From contig JADFSQ010000087.1 of the NCBI GenBank assembly GCA_022560715.1, forward strand, positions 1-7,519: a stretch of 7,519 nt of DNA. Direction: 5' to 3'. The stretch comes from Bacteroidota bacterium (GTDB lineage Bacteria > Bacteroidota > Bacteroidia > Flavobacteriales > Flavobacteriaceae). Numbering within the stretch: position 1 is the first letter of the stretch; each line of letters starts with the position of its first letter. Below are positions 1-7,000 of the stretch, piece by piece. A program made the position numbers and the translations under genes. The notes under the pieces are model-generated. The model was not told the origin of the DNA and made no database searches. It saw nothing but the letters and a program-made list of their open reading frames with translations.

Positions 1-362
1 ATGGGTACTCCAATAACAGGAATTATTGTATGTGAAGCAATCATTCCAGGTAAATGTGCTGCACCACCAGCTCCTGCTATTATTATTTTAAATTTCATTT
101 TTTCAGCATGTTTTGCATATTCATCTAATCTGGATGGAGTTCTATGTGCAGAAACAATTTGATCTTCATATTTAATTTTAAATTCATCTAAAATAGCATT
201 TAAAAAATCAAGGTCTTTAAGGTGTTTATTCTTAGTGTAAAACTTATTTATTGTAGAAATTTTTAAAACCTTCATTAATAACCAACCAATAAAAGTTCCT
301 ATAAAACCAAATTTGTCTGTTTTTATAGCTTTTGAAACTTCTTTTGCCGTAACTAATGCCAT
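1..362 (-). CDS. purE: Chimeric partial ORF: acyltransferase-like N-terminus joined to PurE (AIR carboxylase) core
   Basis: The frame opens at ATG 362 and runs off the window after residue 120. Residues from about 67 are unmistakably PurE, the mutase that converts N5-CAIR to CAIR in purine synthesis: IVSAHRTP at 69-76, with the catalytic-type His73, then the glycine-rich [14 protein letters not shown] at 94-107 and PVIGVP at 115-120. PurE normally starts about 40 residues before SAHRTP with a strand and an MGSxSD substrate loop; both are missing. Instead residues 1-66 begin [13 protein letters not shown], continue through a hydrophobic [13 protein letters not shown] stretch (18-30), and end [16 protein letters not shown] (46-61). 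I recognise this as the N-terminus of the flavobacterial lysophospholipid acyltransferase family, upstream of its NHxxxD active site. The hybrid therefore lacks key parts of both enzymes and is probably non-functional or an artefact. The PurE identity is certain; the acyltransferase identity is from memory and fairly firm. Confidence 0.8.
   Translation of the reverse strand, partial: MALVTAKEVSKAIKTDKFGFIGTFIGWLLMKVLKISTINKFYTKNKHLKDLDFLNAILDEFKIKYEDQIVSAHRTPSRLDEYAKHAEKMKFKIIIAGAGGAAHLPGMIASHTIIPVIGVP
165..182 (-). other. Junction between acyltransferase-like and PurE-like sequence
   Basis: This covers residues 61-66 (FKIKYE) of the chimeric frame. Before it the protein follows the acyltransferase family, which would normally continue with IPEEDL-type sequence. 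After it the protein follows PurE ([10 protein letters not shown]). Both families carry an acidic or aromatic residue, Ile, and Tyr-Glu-like residues at this point, so a short shared stretch could have guided either recombination or mis-joining of reads, and it would keep the frame open. The exact breakpoint cannot be fixed without the parent sequences. Confidence 0.55.
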
Positions 363-430
363 ATATTATTTTTGAGCGAAATGTTTATATTCACGAACAC
401 AATATTATAATAATAAACCGTGAGTAATTA

Positions 431-438
431 CAAATATA
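431..438 (-). promoter_or_regulatory. Bacteroidota-type -7 promoter element upstream of the chimeric ORF
   Basis: Read on the minus strand this is TATATTTG, an exact match to TAnnTTTG. It lies 68 bases before ATG 362 in the gap after the aspartate kinase stop, which would give a leader of about 60 bases. A TTG lies 15 bases further upstream (454-456), slightly close for a -33 element. It suggests that the gene downstream of aspartate kinase can be transcribed on its own. In such AT-rich DNA a chance match is possible. Confidence 0.35.
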
Positions 439-459
439 CTTAAAAACAAAACTCAAGAC

Positions 460-1725
460 CTATTTAGTCACAATCTGAACAGTTTCCTGGTACAATTGTT
501 TTAATAAAATGGTTTTATTTTTCTCTAAAGTTTGAATAGATTCTTTAGTGTAGTGCCTAATGGTGTAAAGCGATACATTTTCATGATGGGTAACCTTAAA
601 TTTAGCTTTTAAATGCAAGAGTAATTTTTCTAAATTATTATAATTGTTGTCTATACAAACAGAAAAGCTAATTGCAGAATTTTGTATTACATCCACCTTC
701 ATTTTGTAGAGATGGAGTAAATTAAATATGTCGCTAATATTATCTTCCATAATGAATGAAAAATCTAAGGAAGACAATGAAATTAGTACCTGATTTTTCT
801 TCACTATAAGGCAAGGTATTTCGGGTTCTAAATGAATGCCTTTACCAACACAAGTGCCCTTGTTTTTTGGATTTAAAAACGATTTTACAAACAAAGGAAT
901 TTCTTTTCGTTGTAGGGGTTGCAAGGTTTTTGGATGAATAACCGAAGCGCCATAAAACGCTAATTCAATGGCTTCACGATACGAAATTTGATTAAGTAGT
1001 TGAGCGTTTTCAAAATATCGAGGATCGGCATTTAGTATTCCTGGAACGTCTTTCCAAATAGTTACACTTTGAGCATTTAAGCAATAAGCAAAAATTGCTG
1101 CTGTATAATCACTTCCTTCTCTTCCGAGAGTTGTTGTAAAATTATTGGCATCACTACCCAAAAAACCTTGGGTTATATTAAGAACGTTTTTATTGACATT
1201 TTTTGAAATAAGAGTTTGCGTTTTATCCCAATTTACTTTAGCGCTTCTATAATAATTATCGGTTTTAATAAGATTTCGAACATCCAACCAATTGTTTTTA
1301 ATTCCCACATGATTGAGATATTCACTAATTATTGTAGTTGATACTAACTCTCCAAAACCAACCACCTGATCGTAAATAAAGTTGTAATCTGGCGATTTGT
1401 TTCTGTCAAAAAAGATGCTTAGTTCATTAAAAAACTCTGAAATTTTACCAAAAACAGGATGATTTACACTCCGATAGTTATCGGAATCAAAAAGTTCAAG
1501 TAAAATTGCATTATGAAACTTCTTCACGTCTTGAATAGAGCTTTGAAGTTCTTTTTTGTTATTAAAATAATTATCGATTACCTTTTCTAAAGCGTTGGTT
1601 GTTTTTCCCATTGCCGAAACCACAACAAATGTGTTTTCGTAACCAACGGCTTTTAAAACTTTAATCAGGTTTTTTACACCTTTGGCATCTTTTACCGATG
1701 CACCACCAAACTTAAATATTTGCAT
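460..1725 (-). CDS. lysC: Aspartate kinase (monofunctional)
   Basis: This enzyme phosphorylates L-aspartate to aspartyl-4-phosphate, the first step towards lysine/diaminopimelate, threonine and methionine; it is cytoplasmic. The 421-residue protein opens with the kinase signature KFGGASV (5-11). It continues with VVSAMGKTTNAL (35-46), VGFGELVST (122-130) with the substrate-side Glu, LGREGSDYTAA (200-210), WKDVPGILNADPR (224-236) and YREAIELAFYGASVIHP (249-265), so all kinase motifs are present. One ACT-like regulatory unit spans roughly 308-360. What follows (to 421) looks like a shortened second ACT half ending QETVQIVTK, so the protein is a little shorter than E. coli LysC (449). No homoserine dehydrogenase domain follows. 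Its ATG (1725-1723) overlaps the stop of the upstream acetyltransferase gene by one base (TAATG), implying co-transcription and translational coupling. The symbol is given by function; which end product inhibits it cannot be read from the sequence. Confidence 0.93.
   Translation of the reverse strand: MQIFKFGGASVKDAKGVKNLIKVLKAVGYENTFVVVSAMGKTTNALEKVIDNYFNNKKELQSSIQDVKKFHNAILLELFDSDNYRSVNHPVFGKISEFFNELSIFFDRNKSPDYNFIYDQVVGFGELVSTTIISEYLNHVGIKNNWLDVRNLIKTDNYYRSAKVNWDKTQTLISKNVNKNVLNITQGFLGSDANNFTTTLGREGSDYTAAIFAYCLNAQSVTIWKDVPGILNADPRYFENAQLLNQISYREAIELAFYGASVIHPKTLQPLQRKEIPLFVKSFLNPKNKGTCVGKGIHLEPEIPCLIVKKNQVLISLSSLDFSFIMEDNISDIFNLLHLYKMKVDVIQNSAISFSVCIDNNYNNLEKLLLHLKAKFKVTHHENVSLYTIRHYTKESIQTLEKNKTILLKQLYQETVQIVTK
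1471..1484. repeat. Perfect palindrome CCGATA-GT-TATCGG inside the aspartate kinase gene
   Basis: Two perfect 6-base arms flank a two-base centre. It lies inside the aspartate kinase gene, encoding SDNYRS (residues 81-86), a non-conserved surface-type stretch between kinase motifs. It is more GC-rich than its surroundings. I have an impression that CCGATAnnTATCGG-type palindromes recur in some flavobacterial genomes, but I cannot verify that here. Confidence 0.4.
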
Positions 1726-2216
1726 TAGCTAATTTTTGATATATAATTTTTTATTCCCCGTTCATCAAGTTGTACAACTTTCCAATCTTTTAATATTTTT
1801 GCTCCTTTTTTTTCATAAAAAGTAATAGCTCTCTCATTCCAATCCAATACTTCCCAACTTATACGTTTTACTCCTAAATGATGACCATAGTTAACAACCT
1901 CGTCTAATAATGCATTGCCTATACCTAATCCTCTCATTTTAGGATTTACCACCAAATCTTCTAAATGTAAAATATCACCTTTCCATGTTGAATACCGCAT
2001 ATATACCAACGCTATACCTTCAATCGTATTATTTATTTCGCCAACAAAACATTGAAAAGCAGGATGTTTTCCGAAGCCATCTTTTTGTAAATCGGTTACA
2101 GTAAGCTCAACTGCATTTGGTTCTTTTTCAAAAATTGCTAATTCTTTAATTAAATTTAGCACTTGAGGCATATCTTTTTCAAGAGCTTTTCTAATGGTAA
2201 AATTCATATTTTTCAA
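1725..2216 (-). CDS. GNAT family N-acetyltransferase, SSAT-like
   Basis: This is a single GNAT domain of 163 residues that would transfer acetyl from acetyl-CoA to an amine. The closest family I recognise is spermidine/spermine N1-acetyltransferase and its thialysine-acetylating relatives. Shared features are LIKELAIFEK (22-31), LxxDLxxDGFG (39-49), HLEDLVV (84-90) with the acidic pair Glu86-Asp87, the acetyl-CoA loop RGLGIG (95-100), and WNERAITFYEKKGA (126-139) with the likely general-acid Tyr134. The substrate is not proven: bacterial members of this group may act on polyamines, thialysine or other amines. It is the first gene of an operon with aspartate kinase, overlapping it by one base. 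Two starts are possible, ATG 2216 and ATG 2207. The later one gives the family-like beginning MNFTIRKA and leaves a normal short leader after the promoter at 2225-2232, so the true protein may be 160 residues. Confidence 0.88.
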   Translation of the reverse strand: MKNMNFTIRKALEKDMPQVLNLIKELAIFEKEPNAVELTVTDLQKDGFGKHPAFQCFVGEINNTIEGIALVYMRYSTWKGDILHLEDLVVNPKMRGLGIGNALLDEVVNYGHHLGVKRISWEVLDWNERAITFYEKKGAKILKDWKVVQLDERGIKNYISKIS

Positions 2217-2224
2217 AATAATTT

Positions 2225-2232
2225 CAAAGATA
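2225..2232 (-). promoter_or_regulatory. -7 promoter element of the GNAT-aspartate kinase operon
   Basis: The minus strand reads TATCTTTG, an exact TAnnTTTG match, ending 8 bases before ATG 2216. Transcription would begin near 2218, almost at that ATG, which favours ATG 2207 as the used start or a nearly leaderless message. No TTG is seen at the expected -33 distance. The same octamer precedes the TerB-like gene at 3944-3951. Confidence 0.5.
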
Positions 2233-2276
2233 GTTTAAAGTTGATTATTATAGGCTATTATTCTTTTACGAAAACG

Positions 2277-2305
2277 TTGTAGTTGATTAAAAAACACGAT
2301 ATTTG
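2277..2305 (+). promoter_or_regulatory. Promoter of fbp (-33 TTG, -7 GATATTTG)
   Basis: TTG at 2277-2279 and GATATTTG at 2298-2305 (one mismatch to TAnnTTTG) are 18 bases apart, fitting the Bacteroidota -33/-7 layout. Transcription would begin near 2312, giving a leader of about 18 bases to ATG 2330. The upstream in-frame TTG at 2303 lies inside this -7 element, which argues against its being a start codon. Confidence 0.5.
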
Positions 2306-2329
2306 CGACAAATAATCACACAATTTAAA

Positions 2330-3346
2330 ATGTCTCAAAAAAACCAAACTCTAGGAGAATTTATTATAGAGAATCAAACCTCATTTAAATATACTTCTGG
2401 CGAGTTATCGCGATTAATTAACTCTATAAGGTTAGCAGCAAAAGTGGTAAATCACGAAGTTAATAAAGCTGGATTAGTTGATATAATTGGCGCTTATGGA
2501 GATACAAATATACAAGGAGAAGAACAGCAGAAGTTAGATGTTTATGCCAACGAGAAGTTTATACAAACACTGACTAAAAGGAATATAGTTTGTGGCATTG
2601 CCAGTGAAGAGGAAGACGATTTTATTGCTATAAACAGTCAGGATGAAAATAACCAAAACAAATATGTTGTTTTAATCGATCCTTTAGATGGTTCTTCAAA
2701 TATAGATGTTAATGTATCTGTAGGTACAATATTTTCGGTTTATAGGCGAGTAACACCAATTGGAACACCAGTAACTATAGATGATTTTCTTCAAAAAGGA
2801 AACCAACAAGTGGCAGCAGGTTATATTATTTATGGCACTTCCACGATGTTGGTTTATACAACAGGAGTTGGCGTTCATGGATTTACATTAAATCCGGCAA
2901 TTGGCACTTTTTACCTATCACATCCGGATATGAAATTTCCAAAAGTTGGTAAAATATACTCTGTAAACGAAGGGAACTATATTCATTTTCCGCAAGGCAT
3001 AAAAGATTATATAAAATATTGCCAGATGGAAGAAGGTAACAGACCTTATACGTCAAGATATATTGGGTCGTTGGTTTCCGATTTTCATCGAAATATGATA
3101 AAAGGTGGCATTTATATTTATCCGAGTACTTCTAAAAATACTAAAGGAAAATTACGCTTGTTATATGAATGTAATCCAATGGCTTTTATAGCAGAACAGG
3201 CAAATGGAAAAGCAAGCGATGGTTTTACGAGAATTTTAGATATACAGCCTACCGAATTGCATCAACGTGTACCTTTTATTTGCGGAAGCAAAAGTATGGT
3301 TGAAAAAGCTGAAGAATTTATGCAGAAAGTAGCCGTTAGTACTTAA
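2330..3346 (+). CDS. fbp: Class I fructose-1,6-bisphosphatase
   Basis: This enzyme hydrolyses fructose 1,6-bisphosphate to fructose 6-phosphate, the committed step of gluconeogenesis, in the cytoplasm and with Mg2+. The 338-residue protein has the class I length and motifs: the metal-binding acidic run ASEEED (91-96), the phosphatase signature [10 protein letters not shown] (117-126), NEGN (213-216), [11 protein letters not shown] (244-254), and [13 protein letters not shown] (274-286) followed by [10 protein letters not shown] (289-298). The N-terminal SGELSRL (23-29) resembles the AMP-binding segment of vertebrate enzymes, so AMP inhibition is plausible. An open frame extends upstream to a TTG at 2303, but ATG 2330 gives the usual flavobacterial beginning ([16 protein letters not shown]) and lies downstream of the predicted promoter. 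The gene is divergent from the GNAT-aspartate kinase operon and appears to be transcribed alone. Confidence 0.97.
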   Translation: MSQKNQTLGEFIIENQTSFKYTSGELSRLINSIRLAAKVVNHEVNKAGLVDIIGAYGDTNIQGEEQQKLDVYANEKFIQTLTKRNIVCGIASEEEDDFIAINSQDENNQNKYVVLIDPLDGSSNIDVNVSVGTIFSVYRRVTPIGTPVTIDDFLQKGNQQVAAGYIIYGTSTMLVYTTGVGVHGFTLNPAIGTFYLSHPDMKFPKVGKIYSVNEGNYIHFPQGIKDYIKYCQMEEGNRPYTSRYIGSLVSDFHRNMIKGGIYIYPSTSKNTKGKLRLLYECNPMAFIAEQANGKASDGFTRILDIQPTELHQRVPFICGSKSMVEKAEEFMQKVAVST

Positions 3347-3423
3347 AATTTTAAATAAACTAAAATTATTTATTCACTAAAATACTTTGTTGAACTCACT
3401 TATTTTTCTTTTAAAATAGACTT

Positions 3424-3445
3424 GTTTTTAATGCTATTTAAAAAC
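3424..3445. terminator. Hairpin in the convergent fbp / TerB-like gap
   Basis: GTTTTTAA (3424-3431) and TTAAAAAC (3438-3445) form a perfect 8-base stem around a 6-base loop, between two convergent genes where a shared terminator would be expected. The stem has only one G-C pair. On the plus strand no T-run follows it; on the minus strand a T-containing stretch does. It is a weak candidate and may be chance in AT-rich DNA. Confidence 0.25.
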
Positions 3446-3467
3446 TTAAGGCACTTATAACTTTAAC

Positions 3468-3482
3468 GTACTTCAAGTACTT
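3468..3482. repeat. Small inverted and direct repeat cluster (GTACTT/AAGTAC) at the end of the TerB-like gene
   Basis: GTACTT (3468-3473) and AAGTAC (3475-3480) form an inverted repeat around one base. The ten-base AAGTACTTAA starting at 3475 recurs exactly at 3519-3528 within the 3' end of the TerB-like gene. The arms are short and the loop too tight for a stable RNA hairpin, so any role is uncertain. Confidence 0.25.
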
Positions 3483-3486
3483 AAAA

Positions 3487-3918
3487 TCATCTATTCATAT
3501 TTTTTATCTCGTAAATAAAAGTACTTAAGTCCACACGCTCATTCACTAAAGATAGTGCTTTGTCCACAACATATTTTACGTTTTGGGTTGAGAATCCAAG
3601 ACCAATAGCTATTTTTCGTAATAAAATTTCTTCGTGATCACCTTTTATATGATCTACAAAAACCATACGTGATAAATCGTATAAACGCTCTAAACGTCTG
3701 TTATATGAAGTTGGTGGATTAATAGGATGTGAATTAAAATCTTTTAAAATTGTTTTATATATAGCTTCCGAAATATCTAAATTTCTCGCTAACCGATCTA
3801 AAAATTCTTTTTCTTCATCCGAAATTTTACCATCATCCATTGCTACTCTTACAATTGCTGCAAAATGGTCTTCATTTCGTTTTCTAAATCCTATATTGAA
3901 TAAATCTAAAATTGACAT
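3487..3918 (-). CDS. TerB-like small helical protein
   Basis: This 143-residue protein is soluble and predicted all-helical, with no signal peptide or membrane segment. Two related helical units fit the TerB fold: the first has AAIVRVAMDDGKISDEEKEFL (20-40), the second FVDHIKGDHEEILLRKIAIGLGF (87-109). Each carries an acidic D-x-K/G-x-D/E turn followed by a helix, the feature that in TerB-family proteins can bind divalent metal. A conserved-looking linker HPINPPTSYNRRLERLYDL (64-82) lies between them. Such proteins are often annotated as tellurite resistance protein TerB, but no other ter genes are nearby, so a tellurite role is unsupported and its cellular job is unknown. It starts at ATG 3918 and ends with TGA. 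It converges on fbp and diverges from mfd. Confidence 0.85.
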   Translation of the reverse strand: MSILDLFNIGFRKRNEDHFAAIVRVAMDDGKISDEEKEFLDRLARNLDISEAIYKTILKDFNSHPINPPTSYNRRLERLYDLSRMVFVDHIKGDHEEILLRKIAIGLGFSTQNVKYVVDKALSLVNERVDLSTFIYEIKNMNR

Positions 3919-3943
3919 AAATTATTTTATATTTAATGTATTA

Positions 3944-3951
3944 CAAAGATA
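3944..3951 (-). promoter_or_regulatory. -7 promoter element of the TerB-like gene
   Basis: The minus strand reads TATCTTTG, an exact TAnnTTTG match 25 bases before ATG 3918, giving a leader of about 20 bases. It is identical to the octamer in front of the GNAT gene. No TTG is visible at the -33 distance. Confidence 0.5.
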
Positions 3952-4006
3952 TGATTAATAAAGATTTTAGTATCATAAAAGTTAAAATTCTAATCAACTA
4001 TTATTA

Positions 4007-4014
4007 TATATTTG
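4007..4014 (+). promoter_or_regulatory. -7 promoter element of mfd
   Basis: TATATTTG is an exact TAnnTTTG match. Transcription would begin near 4021, giving a leader of about 42 bases before the GTG at 4063 that would include the five-codon ORF at 4045-4062. No clear -33 TTG is present. Confidence 0.5.
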
Positions 4015-4044
4015 CATCTTAATACATTGAGAGTTAAAGCAAAA

Positions 4045-4062
4045 ATGCACAAATTATTTTAG
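4045..4062 (+). other. Five-codon ORF (MHKLF) abutting the mfd start
   Basis: ATG-CAC-AAA-TTA-TTT-TAG is in the mfd frame and its stop is followed directly by the mfd GTG (TAGGTG). It lies within the predicted mfd leader. It could assist re-initiation at the GTG, or be meaningless. It is too short to be called a gene. Confidence 0.25.
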
Positions 4063-7000
4063 GTGAGTAAAACACTTCTCTTGCAAACCTATGCACAGTC
4101 TTTGCAAACGCAAAAACTGCAAAATACTATTGCCCAATTTCAAAGTAAAACGCATATAAGAGGACTTGTAGGATCGTCATTTTCTTTTGTTATTTCTAAT
4201 GTTTTTAAGCAAGCAGAAAAGCCTTTTTTGTTGATTTTTAACGACAAAGAAGAAGCTGCGTTTTATCTTAATGATTTAGAACAATTAAGCGATGAAAAAA
4301 ATGTTCTTTTTTATCCTGGAAGTTATCGCAGACCTTACCAAATAGAAGAAACCGATAATGCAAATGTTTTATTACGAGCCGAGGTTTTAAATCGAATAAA
4401 TTCACAAAAAAAACCTGCTATTATTGTAACATATCCAGATGCGCTTTTCGAAAAAGTTGTAACCAGAAAAGAATTAGAACGAAATACATTAAAGATAGTT
4501 CTTAACGATAGTTTGTCTATAGATTTTATTAACGAAGTTTTATTCGAATATCAATTTAAGCGCGTTGATTTTGTAACCGAACCTGGTGAATTTTCGGTTC
4601 GTGGTGGCATTGTAGATGTGTTTTCGTTTTCGCACAATGAACCTTATCGTATTGAGTTTTTTGGCGACGAAATTGATAGTTTACGAACTTTTGATGTAGA
4701 AACACAACTCTCAACAGAACAAGTAAAAAGGATAAGCATAATTCCAAACGTAGAAAATAAATTTTCAGATGAGAAGCGACAAAGTTTCTTAAAATATATT
4801 GCATCAAAAACAGTTATTTTTATAAAAAATACAGATTTTTTATGTTCAAGAATTGACGATTTTTTCAGTAAAGCAGAAGACACTTTTAAAACTCTTTCAA
4901 AGGAACTAAAACACAGTTCCCCAAATGAATTATTTTGTACTTCAGAAGTATTAAAAAAACAGCTTTCAGACTTTACTTTGATTGAGTTTGACACTTCAGT
5001 TTCGTTCGGCGACCAAACAATAAATTTCAACACAACTCCTCAGCCATCATTCAATAAACAATTCGACAGATTAATAGAAAACCTAAATACAAATCATAAA
5101 AACGGATTTACCAATTACATAGCTTGTGTAAGCAAACAACAGGCAAAACGCTTTCATGATATTTTTGAAGATGTAGAACAGGACGTTCATTATAAAACAA
5201 TAGTGTTGTCCTTATATCAAGGGTTTATCGATAACGACAATAAAATTGTGTGTTATACTGACCATCAAATTTTTGAGCGCTATCATAAATTCCATCTTAA
5301 AAATGGTTATGCTAAAAAACAAGCCATTACCTTAAAGGAACTTACTAATCTTACAATAGGCGATTATGTAACTCATATAGATCATGGTATTGGTAAATTT
5401 GGAGGTTTGCAAAAAATTGATGTAAATGGCAAAAAACAAGAAGCTATAAAATTGGTTTATGGCGAACGAGATATACTGTATTTAAGTATTCATTCGTTAC
5501 ATAAAATTACCAAGTTTAATGGTAAAGATGGGAAGCCACCAAAGATTTATAAATTAGGAAGCAAAGCATGGAGAACCCTTAAACAGAAAACAAAATCGAG
5601 AGTTAAAGAAATTGCGTTTAACCTCATTAAACTCTATGCCAACCGTAAAATGAGAAAAGGCTATCAATATCTTCCAGATAGTTATATGCAGCACGAGTTA
5701 GAAGCCTCTTTTATTTATGAAGACACTCCAGACCAAATTACAGCAACTGCCGATATAAAAGCCGATATGGAAAGCGAACAACCAATGGATAGATTGATTT
5801 GTGGCGATGTTGGTTTTGGTAAAACCGAAGTGGCTATTCGTGCAGCATTTAAAGCAGTTGATAATGGGAAACAAGTAGCTGTTTTAGTACCAACAACCAT
5901 TTTGGCATTTCAGCATTTTAGAACATTTACCGAGCGTTTAAAAGATTTTCCTGTAACCGTAAATTATATAAATAGATTTAGAACAGCCAAGCAACAACGA
6001 GAAACTCTTGAAGGTTTAGAAAAAGGTCATGTCGATATTTTAATTGGCACACATCAGCTGGCAAATAATAAGGTTAAATTTAAAGATCTGGGTTTGCTTA
6101 TTGTTGACGAAGAGCAAAAATTTGGTGTTGCAGTAAAAGAAAAATTAAAAACCATAAAAGAGAATGTTGACGTATTAACCCTTACAGCTACGCCAATACC
6201 AAGAACGCTTCAGTTTAGCTTAATGGCTGCACGAGATTTATCAGTAATAAATACAGCACCACCAAATCGCTATCCTATTGAAAGTAATGTTATTCGCTTT
6301 AGCGAAGAAATTATTAGAGATGCAATTAGTTACGAGATTCAACGAGGAGGACAAATATTTTTTGTGCATAATCGTATAGAAAACATAAAAGAAGTTGCAG
6401 GAATGATTCAACGTTTGGTGCCAGATGCCAAAATAGGAATTGGACACGGACAATTAGAAGGTAGAAAATTAGAAGAACTTATGCTCTCTTTTATAAATGG
6501 CGAATTCGACGTATTAGTAAGCACAACAATTATTGAAAGCGGTTTAGACATACCTAATGCAAACACGATTTTTATCAATAATGCCAACAATTTTGGCTTG
6601 AGCGATTTACACCAAATGCGCGGACGTGTAGGGCGAAGTAATAAAAAAGCTTTCTGTTATTTTATCACTCCCGAATATTCGGCTATGACGGCAGATGCTC
6701 GAAAACGTATTACTGCTCTCGAACAATTTACGGCACTTGGTAGTGGTTTTAATATTGCTATGAAAGATCTCGAAATACGAGGCGCAGGAGATTTACTCGG
6801 TGGAGAACAAAGTGGATTTATAAACGAAATCGGCTTTGACACCTATCAAAAAATATTGAATGAAGCCATTGAAGAATTGAAAGAAAACGAATTTAAAGAT
6901 TTGTATAAAGCGGATAGCAGCAAGTCGAAAAACTATGTAAAAGATATTACAATAGATACAGATTTTGAGCTTTTATTTCCCGACGATTATGTAAACAATA

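Noticed and set aside
230..362. A separate small membrane protein encoded by the N-terminal part of the chimeric frame
   Set aside because: There is no stop between this part and the PurE motifs, and its sequence matches the start of an acyltransferase rather than an independent small protein.
363..459. Riboswitch or attenuator between aspartate kinase and the next gene
   Set aside because: The gap is short and AT-rich, and shows no strong stem or any lysine-riboswitch-like structure.
3345..3356. Palindromic TTAAAATTTTAA right after the fbp stop as a terminator
   Set aside because: It is purely A/T, has no loop and no T-run, and would not form a stable RNA hairpin.
4644..5033. A 129-residue open frame on the minus strand inside mfd
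   Set aside because: It lies fully antisense to the intact Mfd coding region, within its variable linker, and shows no recognisable motif or plausible promoter. It is a shadow frame, as are the shorter antisense frames in mfd and fbp.
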